Assembly: GCA_964554665.1 (NCBI GenBank) | Contig: CAZKPP010000084.1 | Coordinates: 1 to 7,816, forward strand | Direction: 5' to 3' | Length of the DNA: 7,816 bases | Source: UBA3263 sp964554665 | Lineage (GTDB): Bacteria > Bacteroidota > Bacteroidia > Bacteroidales > Muribaculaceae | Part shown: positions 1-6,749 of the stretch, piece by piece | How the letters are laid out: each line of letters opens with the position of its first letter | Position numbering within the stretch: the stretch's first letter is position 1 | Notes under the pieces: model-generated | The model's input: only the letters and a program-made list of their open reading frames with translations | The model's database searches: none | Told to the model about the DNA's origin: nothing | Translations under genes and position numbers: made by a program

Positions 1-1847
1 TAGTCGGGTTCGGCTTCGCCGGTGAGGATGCCCTTGATGGTGCGGAACTGGCGGCGTACTTCTTCAACCATGTGCGATGCAGCACGACCTACGGCATTCA
101 TTGTAAGGCCGCAGAATACAAACGCCATCATGGCACCGATAAACATGCCCGACAGAACCAGCGGGTTCATCAGGGTTACGTCGTAGGCAACCATGAAGTC
201 GCGGAAAGTGGCGGTTTCCAGCGGAATGTTGATAGCTTCCTGGTCAATAGATGTGCCAATCTGAATAAATTCCTGACCTATGCGGTGAAGGCCGATGCGA
301 ATTTCTTCGATATACGATGCCAAAAGGGCCAGGCCGGTCAAAGCTGCTGAACCGATGGCGAAGCCTTTACCGGTGGCGGCGGTTGTGTTGCCGAGAGAGT
401 CGAGGGCGTCGGTGCGCTTGCGCACGTCTTCACCCAGGCCGCTCATTTCAGCGTTGCCGCCGGCATTATCGGCAATCGGGCCGTAGGCGTCGGTTGCAAG
501 CGTAATACCGAGTGTTGAGAGCATACCGACAGCAGCGATGCCGATGCCATAAAGGCCCCACGAGATATTCGACAGGTCGAAACCCGATGCGAGCCAATAG
601 CTCAGGATAATGCCGACAACAACTGCAATAACAGGAACAGCAGTCGAAATCATGCCGAGGCCAACACCGGAGATAATTACGGTTGCCGGACCGGTTTGAC
701 CGCTCTCTGCAAGATGTTTGGTAGGAGCATAGCTCTGCGAGGTGTAATATTCGGTAGCGCGACCGATTACAATGCCAACAATAAGGCCGACAACAACTGC
801 CAGCGAGATGTTAATCCAGTTGGGCATGTCCAGAGCCCACATAATCAGGAAAGTAGCACCTACAATCAGTATCGAGCTGACATTTGTGCCTACGCTCAGC
901 GAACCAAGCAGTTGCTTGATCGTTGCGTTTTCTTTGGTGCGGACGGTAAAGATACCGATAATCGACAGGATAATGCCTACGGCTGCAATGAGCATCGGAG
1001 CCATAACTGACTTAACCTGCAGGGCAACAGCACCGGCTTCACCCAACGAGGCAGTGCCACCGGCAGCGGCAGCAGCGCCAAGGGCGGCGGTTGCCAGAAT
1101 TGAGCCGCAATAGCTCTCATAGAGGTCGGCACCCATGCCGGCAACGTCGCCAACATTATCGCCTACGTTATCGGCAATGGTGGCGGGGTTGCGGGGGTCA
1201 TCTTCGGGAATGCCGGCTTCAACTTTACCTACAAGGTCTGCGCCAACGTCGGCTGCCTTGGTATAGATACCGCCACCAACGCGGGCAAACAGGGCCTGGG
1301 TGGATGCGCCCATGCCGAAGGTAAGCATGGTGGTGGTGATCATGGTTAGCTTGTGAGTACCCGGTTCGTCAACGAACCATTCGAGCAGCAGATACCAGAA
1401 TGAAATGTCGAGCAGGCCCAGACCTACTACCACCAGACCCATAACGGCGCCCGAGCGAAAAGCAACGCGCAAACCGTCGTTAAGCGACTGGCGGGCAGCG
1501 TTTGCAGTGCGGGCCGAAGCGTATGTGGCGGTCTTCATGCCAAGGAAGCCGCTGAGGCCGCTAAAGAAGCCACCGGTCAGGAAGGCTACCGGAACCCAGG
1601 GGTTCTGAAGACCGAAGCCGTAGGCCATAATGGCAAAGATAATTACGAGGCAGGCAAAAACGATGGTAACGATTTTGTACTGCTGTTTAAGATACGACAT
1701 GGCACCTTGGCGCACATGTGAGGCGATTTTCGCCATTAGCGGTGTCCCTTCGCTTTCTTTCTTCATCTGACGATAGAAGAAAAGCGCGAACAGGAGAGCT
1801 AAAATCGAGGCTGCGGGAACGAGCCAGAATAGAGGATGAATCTCCAT
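1..1847 (-). CDS. hppA: Membrane-bound ion-translocating pyrophosphatase, K+-dependent, probable Na+ or Na+,H+ pump (3' end outside window)
   Basis: This integral membrane enzyme hydrolyses cytosolic pyrophosphate to phosphate and pumps cations out across the inner membrane. The window encodes residues 1-615, and roughly 115 C-terminal residues are missing if it has the usual length near 730. Visible features are an N-terminal membrane helix (about 6-25), the substrate motif D-x7-K-x-E (D200, K208, E210), the block EDDPRNP (215-221) followed by DNVGDNVGD (226-234), and the second acidic loop DAYGPIADNAGGN (453-465). A490 in NTTAATGKG sits where K+-independent enzymes have lysine, so K+ dependence is expected. 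E244 in DLYESY matches the gate glutamate position of Na+-pumping members. T91, F95, D147 and M179 resemble the Na+,H+ subclass signature. The ATG at 1847 begins a protein with a normal family N terminus. The gene lies 51 nt after the helicase gene, and no Shine-Dalgarno or clear promoter is visible. Family assignment is near certain; ion specificity is inferred. Confidence 0.97.
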   Translation of the reverse strand, partial: MEIHPLFWLVPAASILALLFALFFYRQMKKESEGTPLMAKIASHVRQGAMSYLKQQYKIVTIVFACLVIIFAIMAYGFGLQNPWVPVAFLTGGFFSGLSGFLGMKTATYASARTANAARQSLNDGLRVAFRSGAVMGLVVVGLGLLDISFWYLLLEWFVDEPGTHKLTMITTTMLTFGMGASTQALFARVGGGIYTKAADVGADLVGKVEAGIPEDDPRNPATIADNVGDNVGDVAGMGADLYESYCGSILATAALGAAAAAGGTASLGEAGAVALQVKSVMAPMLIAAVGIILSIIGIFTVRTKENATIKQLLGSLSVGTNVSSILIVGATFLIMWALDMPNWINISLAVVVGLIVGIVIGRATEYYTSQSYAPTKHLAESGQTGPATVIISGVGLGMISTAVPVIAVVVGIILSYWLASGFDLSNISWGLYGIGIAAVGMLSTLGITLATDAYGPIADNAGGNAEMSGLGEDVRKRTDALDSLGNTTAATGKGFAIGSAALTGLALLASYIEEIRIGLHRIGQEFIQIGTSIDQEAINIPLETATFRDFMVAYDVTLMNPLVLSGMFIGAMMAFVFCGLTMNAVGRAASHMVEEVRRQFRTIKGILTGEAEPD

Positions 1848-1898
1848 TGCGTGATGATTGATTTTGGTTTATGAAATTGTTGTTTATTAAAATTTTGA

Positions 1899-4793
1899 CT
1901 AAATTGGTTCTCCGGAGTCGGACAAATTGGCGGCCTTGGTGTTGGCCCACATGTTTTTTCGTTTTCTGGTAACGTAGGAACTGATTTTAATCAGCGAGTC
2001 ATCTGATTCCGTGGTATCTTCTTGCTGAGGTTGCGTCGGCCGGCCGATTTCAACCACAGGCGTTTCATTATCTTCAGGAGCCTGAATTGCAATGACCTCG
2101 GGCCACAGCAACCCGGCTGCAGTCAGTTCGCCGGGCTCTTTAGAGCGGCTGTTGATGGTGACTATCAGTTCGCGTTCGGCACGGGTAAAGGCAACGTACA
2201 ACGCATTCAGCCGGTCGATAGTCTGATCATCCTTATAACGCTTGATTTCGTTATAAAAAGCCGTTGCTTCTATCGGCATGGCACCGGTGTTGCGCCTCTG
2301 GGCATTCAGCGGAAAGTAGCGCGGCGTATCAACTCCGAGGTTGAGCGAATCGAGAAACTCACCTATCTCATACCACCGGGTAGTTTTTTCTTCATCAAGC
2401 GGCCCTTCGATAAACGGCAGGTGAACGCATTTGAATTCCAGGCCTTTGGATTTGTGAATGGTCATAACTCGTATGGCATTCACGCCCTCGGTCAGCCCTA
2501 CTGCGGCCGTATCGGCGAGTTTGTCGTTCCAAAGCGCCACAAAGCCACTCAACGAAGGCGCACGTCCGCGGCAATAGTCGAGCACCAAATCTTGAAACGC
2601 ATTCAAGTAAAGTGCTTCGGTCGACCTCCAATCTTCAACCGGCAATGTGGCAATCAGGCCCTGCACAATCTCAAACATAGATTGTCCGCCTGCACGCTCC
2701 TTGCGCGCCTTTTGGTTGAACTCGTATGCGGTTTCGCCCTGACTGTGCAGCGTGTTGAAGTCTTCAATCGCCTGCTCTACCGGGTCTTCAATCAGATTGT
2801 TGAGGCTGTGAAGCGAAATACGCTCGTTAATGTAGTCAAGGTCAAAATCGGTAACCATAGGCAGCTTACCGGGCTTAACCTCCTGTTTTTCAGGGATTAC
2901 GAGCATCTGATTGAGCTGACTGACGATCCAGCGCACCGACTTTGCGGAACTTACGAGAAGTGCTTCGTCGGACAGCACCTGAGTGTCAGCCGGCAACAGC
3001 CCGGCGCTGACGGCATCAAGCAGTTGCGCAACAATGTTTTTCCCCTCGGAGTTGGTGGAAACAAGAACCGTTATGTCGCCGGGACGATAGCCCGACGCAA
3101 GTTGCCGTGCAATATGCTGCAACATTCTGGCTATGGGGTCGTTGGCAACGCTGTCGCCGCGACTTAACGCCACGTTAACATAACCCGTAAGGTTCTTGCG
3201 GGCTGCGGTTTGCTCAACGGTGCGATAGGCGTCCGCCTTGTCATCATCTACCAGCCGGGCAACATGCGCCCCCACCCCGTTGAAAAGACGGTTATTGAAG
3301 TCAACAATGGTTTTCGAACTGCGCCAGTTAAAGTCGAGCGACTTTGCATTGAAGCTGTTGCTGATTCCCGGAGTCATCTCCAGATCGCGGGCCAGCAGCT
3401 GCGGGTCGGAGTTTCGGAAACGATATATACATTGCTTAACGTCGCCGATAATAAGGTTCTCGTTGTCGGACGCCAGACTCTCGTTAAGAAGCGGCCTGAG
3501 GTTCTGCCACTGCATGCGCGAGGTGTCCTGAAACTCATCGATCAGGAAGTGATGCAACTGCCGCCCGATGCGCTCGTATATGAACGGAGTATCGCTATCG
3601 CCTATAATCTTGTTGAGCAGCGTGTTGGTGTCCGACAACATTACGGTGTTCAAATGCACTTTCAATGCCTGTTGCACCTTCAGCACGTCATGAAACAGCC
3701 CGAAGTACTTGATGTTGTTCAGAATTGTGCGGATTGTGCACAACTCCATAAATGGCCCTCCCAGCGCCTCCAAATCGCGGAAAAACAGCTCTGTTTCTGC
3801 CGGGAATTTCTTTTTGCCAGCGGCGGTTATAACGGTAGATTGCTTCTGATTACCGGGCAGAAAATAACAGAAGTTTGTTTCGGTAAGTTCCTTAATGCCT
3901 GATTGCTGAAAGCGGTTGAGTGCGCCGTTAAAAAAACGCGAAAAGAAGTCACTGACGGTGCGTGTCTGCAGCTCGCACATCTGCGTTTTCAATTGCCCTT
4001 CGAGCTGATCAGCCTTTGCAGTCAGCGCCTTTTCAAAATTCTCTATTGCATCGGGCACGAGCAAAAAGCCCTCTATATCCTCACGCTTTAGCTGGTAGTC
4101 CTCGCCCGACAGCGCCTTGACAAAGTCAACCAGTCCGGTACGCAGCGAGCTCTCGGAGTTGAAAATCTTATATTCGTCGCCTTTGTCAATCTGGCTCGTT
4201 ATCAGTTGTGACAACCGCTGAATCAACACCCGCTTGTTGATATTTTTCGGCTTAATGGTCGAACGATAGCCACAGGCAATAGCCAGCAAATCGTTGATAG
4301 CCTGCTGCGTCATAAGCTGATCTTCAAGCGATAGTTCATAGTTGCCCGCAAGGTCGGCTTCGTATGCAAACGAACGGAGTACACGCTGAAAGAATGCGTC
4401 GATAGTGCTGATTTGAATCTCGCCGAGGTCAAACAGCATTGAATCGAGGGCGCGTTGTGCCGCCAAATGAATCTCCGTGTCGGCTGAGCTATCGTCTACG
4501 GAATGCCCAAGCAGGCGGCGAAAGGTCGAAAGATATGCGCTTTCGGCGGTCGGCGTTGCCAAGATGGCAAGCTCCTTGATGATGCGGCGACGCATCTCGG
4601 CGGTAGCCTTGTTTGTGAAGGTTATGGCAAGAATCTCGCGGTGGCGTCGCGGATCATCGGCGTGTATAAGGTGGTACTTGCCGTTTTCGTCGGTATAACC
4701 CAACAGCAAGGTTATGTAAGTTAAAGCAAGCTGGTAAGTTTTACCCGAACCTGCCGACGCACGATAAACCAGAAGCTTGCCGTCAGGGTTCAT
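1899..4793 (-). CDS. UvrD/Rep superfamily 1 helicase, AddA/RecB-like, without C-terminal nuclease domain
   Basis: A 964-residue ATP-dependent DNA helicase/translocase, probably acting in double-strand break processing or repair. All core SF1A motifs are visible: Walker A ASAGSGKT (12-19), motif Ia ITFTNKATAEM (57-67), STIDAF (129-134), Walker B LIDEFQDTS (417-425), motif III GDVKQCIYRFR (450-460), motif IV NWRSS (489-493), motif V MTIHKSKGLEF (777-787) and motif VI YVAFTRAERE (866-875). The order and the large insertions resemble AddA/RecB more than compact UvrD. AddA/RecB proteins usually continue into a PD-(D/E)xK nuclease after motif VI. Here only about 90 residues follow, acidic and then basic, with no DYKT-like nuclease motif, and the stop at 1899 leaves no room for one. 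No addB partner lies beside it in the window. The ATG overlaps the TGA of the SUI1 gene (ATGA), suggesting translational coupling; a weak AAGG precedes it too closely to be a good ribosome site. Helicase assignment is firm; the AddA name is not. Confidence 0.93.
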   Translation of the reverse strand: MNPDGKLLVYRASAGSGKTYQLALTYITLLLGYTDENGKYHLIHADDPRRHREILAITFTNKATAEMRRRIIKELAILATPTAESAYLSTFRRLLGHSVDDSSADTEIHLAAQRALDSMLFDLGEIQISTIDAFFQRVLRSFAYEADLAGNYELSLEDQLMTQQAINDLLAIACGYRSTIKPKNINKRVLIQRLSQLITSQIDKGDEYKIFNSESSLRTGLVDFVKALSGEDYQLKREDIEGFLLVPDAIENFEKALTAKADQLEGQLKTQMCELQTRTVSDFFSRFFNGALNRFQQSGIKELTETNFCYFLPGNQKQSTVITAAGKKKFPAETELFFRDLEALGGPFMELCTIRTILNNIKYFGLFHDVLKVQQALKVHLNTVMLSDTNTLLNKIIGDSDTPFIYERIGRQLHHFLIDEFQDTSRMQWQNLRPLLNESLASDNENLIIGDVKQCIYRFRNSDPQLLARDLEMTPGISNSFNAKSLDFNWRSSKTIVDFNNRLFNGVGAHVARLVDDDKADAYRTVEQTAARKNLTGYVNVALSRGDSVANDPIARMLQHIARQLASGYRPGDITVLVSTNSEGKNIVAQLLDAVSAGLLPADTQVLSDEALLVSSAKSVRWIVSQLNQMLVIPEKQEVKPGKLPMVTDFDLDYINERISLHSLNNLIEDPVEQAIEDFNTLHSQGETAYEFNQKARKERAGGQSMFEIVQGLIATLPVEDWRSTEALYLNAFQDLVLDYCRGRAPSLSGFVALWNDKLADTAAVGLTEGVNAIRVMTIHKSKGLEFKCVHLPFIEGPLDEEKTTRWYEIGEFLDSLNLGVDTPRYFPLNAQRRNTGAMPIEATAFYNEIKRYKDDQTIDRLNALYVAFTRAERELIVTINSRSKEPGELTAAGLLWPEVIAIQAPEDNETPVVEIGRPTQPQQEDTTESDDSLIKISSYVTRKRKNMWANTKAANLSDSGEPI

Positions 4794-5128
4794 GCCTTAT
4801 AGCCCATTTGCTTCAATAGGTTGCGTACATCCTCGCGGCGGTCGCCCTGAATCAAAATTTCGCCGCCACGCGCCGAGCCGCCGGTGCCGAGCTTCGACTT
4901 CAAGGTGGAGGCAATTCTTTCCACCTCTTCGTTCGGCAACGTAAAACCGCTCACAATCGTTGCCGACTTGCCGGCCCTACCCTTGCGCTCAAAGCTGATT
5001 ACGAGCTTTCCGGCCTGCTTCGGGGTCTTATCGTCGGCTTCAGGTTCGGGGCTTGAACCTTGCGGCAGGTTCCCTTCGTCTAAAAGACCTTGCAGAGCAT
5101 TCTGCCAGTCCTTATTCGTATTACTCAT
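4790..5128 (-). CDS. yciH: SUI1/eIF1-like translation initiation factor (YciH family)
   Basis: A 112-residue cytosolic protein with a C-terminal SUI1 domain (about 42-112), the bacterial counterpart of eukaryotic eIF1, which binds the small ribosomal subunit and affects start-codon discrimination. Diagnostic residues are RKGRAGK (48-54), the hydrophobic VSGF (59-62), the loop GTGGSARGGE (81-90) followed by ILIQGD (91-96), and the terminal MGYKA. The first 40 residues are polar and acidic and look disordered, as is common in bacterial members near 110 residues. The start at 5128 lies within the last codons of the lipoprotein gene (8-nt overlap), and the stop overlaps the helicase start (ATGA), so the gene is probably translated by re-initiation within an operon. 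No Shine-Dalgarno is visible. The physiological role of YciH-type proteins in bacteria is poorly settled. Family assignment is very secure; the symbol is by homology only. Confidence 0.95.
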   Translation of the reverse strand: MSNTNKDWQNALQGLLDEGNLPQGSSPEPEADDKTPKQAGKLVISFERKGRAGKSATIVSGFTLPNEEVERIASTLKSKLGTGGSARGGEILIQGDRREDVRNLLKQMGYKA

Positions 5129-5591
5129 TGTCGGAATGAATTATGGGCAAATCATCAGTTTCATCTTCGGCAACTATGCCCGAATCGCGTGCATCAACGC
5201 GTCCGGCCAACTGCTGCAGCAGATTGGCGTATTTGAAGTCATCACCATCGAGGTTGGTGTAAAATTCCATGGAGGCTACCGAATCTCTGCGCATGGCAAC
5301 ACGATAACATTGCAGCGCATGTGCGGCATAATCATTGCCATGATCGCCGCTTTCGCTCAATCGCGTCAATGTTACGGAGAGCATGCAGAGTCGCGGAATG
5401 CCTACTGTGTCGAGCTTGACGCCCGAAGAGAAAAAATCATCGGCACGCTTACGCGCAGCGTCAAGATTGTTATCTTCAAGGGCTTCGGAAATTGCGGCCG
5501 CTGCTTTGTCGGGCGATGCGGCGGGCTTACACGCCCATGCCAGAGCCAGGCAGCCGATAAAAAATATCAGTATTAGCTTAGGATTAATCAT
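5121..5591 (-). CDS. Small probable lipoprotein of unknown function
   Basis: I do not recognise this 156-residue protein. It starts with a short positively charged N terminus and a hydrophobic stretch (6-20) ending in LALAWAC, so C21 is the likely lipidated cysteine. The lipobox is imperfect because of W19 at position -2; C14 in FIGC is a less likely alternative. The mature part is mostly helical-looking, with an Ala/Asp/Glu-rich segment (about 26-53, AAAAISEALEDNNLDAARKR) resembling a single TPR-like helix pair, four more cysteines or hydrophobic patches spread through the middle, and a very acidic tail (AEDETDDLP). No enzyme motif is visible. The ATG at 5591 lies 9 nt after the methyltransferase stop and is preceded by a TAAATTTG promoter-like box. 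Its stop overlaps the SUI1 start. A real gene is supported by the signal sequence and the tight fit between neighbours; cell location (periplasmic face or outer membrane) is inferred. Confidence 0.8.
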   Translation of the reverse strand: MINPKLILIFFIGCLALAWACKPAASPDKAAAAISEALEDNNLDAARKRADDFFSSGVKLDTVGIPRLCMLSVTLTRLSESGDHGNDYAAHALQCYRVAMRRDSVASMEFYTNLDGDDFKYANLLQQLAGRVDARDSGIVAEDETDDLPIIHSDNE

Positions 5592-5595
5592 AGTG

Positions 5596-5603
5596 CAAAT
5601 TTA
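5596..5603 (-). promoter_or_regulatory. Candidate Bacteroidota -7 promoter box (TAAATTTG)
   Basis: Read on the minus strand, this octamer matches the Bacteroidota sigma-ABfr -7 consensus TAnnTTTG exactly. It lies 4 nt upstream of the lipoprotein ATG and overlaps the methyltransferase TAA. I found no other exact match just upstream of a gene start in the window. A TTTG that could serve as the -33 element ends 24 nt upstream of the box, longer than the usual spacing of about 19-21. If used, transcription would begin at or beside the ATG, giving a leaderless or nearly leaderless message for lipoprotein, SUI1 and helicase. The match could be chance in AT-rich DNA. Confidence 0.35.
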
Positions 5604-6749
5604 CGAATTTTTTTCGTGATTTGCGCGCAAAAAAATCAGAATTTGCTCTCCCGATGTTAACGTAGTGGCCATTAGGCGCATATCTGCGCTTTCGCGGGCC
5701 TTGAGGCGCCTGCGGAGGTCGTCGGCGCTGAGCGGAAAATTCCTTGCAGCTACCGATGCCTCAATCCCCTCCTTTGCCAAACGCCGCAGATTTGACGACG
5801 AGAAAGGTTCAACCCTAACAACCTGATATACATTGCCGGGAAAACTCTTTCGGGGATTCTTGAAAAGGAAAGTTGACGGATGCAATTGCTCCCCTTCAAT
5901 CGACCCTTTGGGCTGAATTTTCATAACTGCGGGCCATGGCTCGCCAATAGTATCGCCGGGCTCAATACCGGTGGCAAAATCTTTGTTGGCGTCTGATTTA
6001 GTAACGACGACAGGCCCGGCTTCCAAGCCTACGGTAACCGCATGGATTCTCGGCGTCTGATTGCTGCCGAAAGTGATGTCAAAGAGGAGTTCCTTACACT
6101 CGGACCGGGTGCCTACGGCGTATACATCGGTAACGCACGAGAGTTCAGCAATGCTCTGTGAAATATCAAGCATCGGTGAAGCTTTAATGAGTAAACACCT
6201 GGCCACATTGGCAATAAGCGGAAGTAACTCAACCACATCAGGGGCACATTGCTTCAGCGAATACAGACGCGAGCCGTCAGCTCCCCTTCGAGCCGGGTCA
6301 ATAAAGGCGATGTCGTAGCCGGCGTGGGTCTGCTCCGCAAGCCATTGGCTGCAGTCGGCATTTTCCACCTTTACATTCTTCAGCCCCAAGACCTCGGCAT
6401 TATGCTTAATAGCCTCGGCAACCGTCGGGTCTATCTCAATGGCGGTTACCTCGGCCGACTTTGCGGCGAGATGAAAGGCATCTATTCCAAGGCCTGCGGT
6501 GAGGTCAACAACCCGCTTGCCGGCAGGGATGAGCGAGGCATGGAACTCGGCGACCTCGTCGGCCGAAGCCTGCTCGGCGCTCAGCGACGTAGGAAACCTG
6601 AACTCCGGAGCGGATAACAAAGTCGCCGCGAGCTTTTTGGAAGCTCGGCGGCGACATTCTTCTTGCAATATCTTATCAAGCTCCTGCGGATTGCCCTTGG
6701 CGCGCAATATGCGTGCCGCAGCATCATCCTTTCGGGAGCGCGATTTCAT
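5601..6749 (-). CDS. Class I SAM-dependent methyltransferase with THUMP-like C-terminal domain (PG_1098 family)
   Basis: A 382-residue cytosolic protein, probably an RNA methyltransferase. The N-terminal third is helical and basic (KSRSRKDDAAARILRAKGN region). The Rossmann-fold SAM domain follows: motif I VDLTAGLGIDAF (81-92), acidic E105 in AIEID, and the post-II motif FIDPARR (149-155) in the place of the NPPY/DPPY catalytic motif. Next comes a middle region (about 230-315) matching the family's ferredoxin-like part, then a THUMP-like C terminus with RNFPLSADDLRRRLK (336-350) and ATTL (361-364). The frame stays open upstream to 6899, but that extension lies inside prs, so I chose the ATG at 6749. 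It shares one base with the prs TAA (TAATG), typical of termination-reinitiation coupling. The resulting N terminus and length fit the family. The last codons contain seven-base T and A runs. Substrate is not known to me; DPAR-type motifs hint at base N-methylation. Family confidence is high, function moderate. Confidence 0.9.
   Translation of the reverse strand: MKSRSRKDDAAARILRAKGNPQELDKILQEECRRRASKKLAATLLSAPEFRFPTSLSAEQASADEVAEFHASLIPAGKRVVDLTAGLGIDAFHLAAKSAEVTAIEIDPTVAEAIKHNAEVLGLKNVKVENADCSQWLAEQTHAGYDIAFIDPARRGADGSRLYSLKQCAPDVVELLPLIANVARCLLIKASPMLDISQSIAELSCVTDVYAVGTRSECKELLFDITFGSNQTPRIHAVTVGLEAGPVVVTKSDANKDFATGIEPGDTIGEPWPAVMKIQPKGSIEGEQLHPSTFLFKNPRKSFPGNVYQVVRVEPFSSSNLRRLAKEGIEASVAARNFPLSADDLRRRLKARESADMRLMATTLTSGEQILIFLRANHEKNS
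5603..5617 (-). repeat. Short inverted repeat at the methyltransferase stop codon
   Basis: A perfect 5-bp inverted repeat (ACGAA/TTCGT) surrounds a 5-nt AT loop and contains a seven-base A run on the minus strand. It spans the last codons and stop of the methyltransferase gene, directly upstream of the promoter-like box. The stem is short and AT-rich and has no following U tract, so it is a poor terminator. A role as an operator or weak pause site cannot be judged from sequence alone. Confidence 0.25.

Noticed and set aside
1848..1898. Promoter or terminator between the helicase gene and hppA
   Set aside because: The 51-nt gap is AT-rich but has no TAnnTTTG match, no GC-rich hairpin and no U tract, so neither element can be supported.
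1687..1950. 87-codon minus-strand frame spanning the helicase/hppA junction
   Set aside because: It runs out of frame through conserved hppA and helicase codons and has no features of its own.
2022..3167. Plus-strand open frame of 381 codons opposite the helicase gene
   Set aside because: It lies wholly antisense to conserved helicase codons, its translation shows no domain or signal, and it is explained by the base composition of the sense gene.
3210..3902. Plus-strand open frame of 230 codons opposite the helicase gene
   Set aside because: It is antisense to a well-supported gene and has no recognisable protein features.
4884..5576. Plus-strand open frame of 230 codons opposite the SUI1 and lipoprotein genes
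   Set aside because: It is antisense to two genes with conserved or signal features, and its product looks random.
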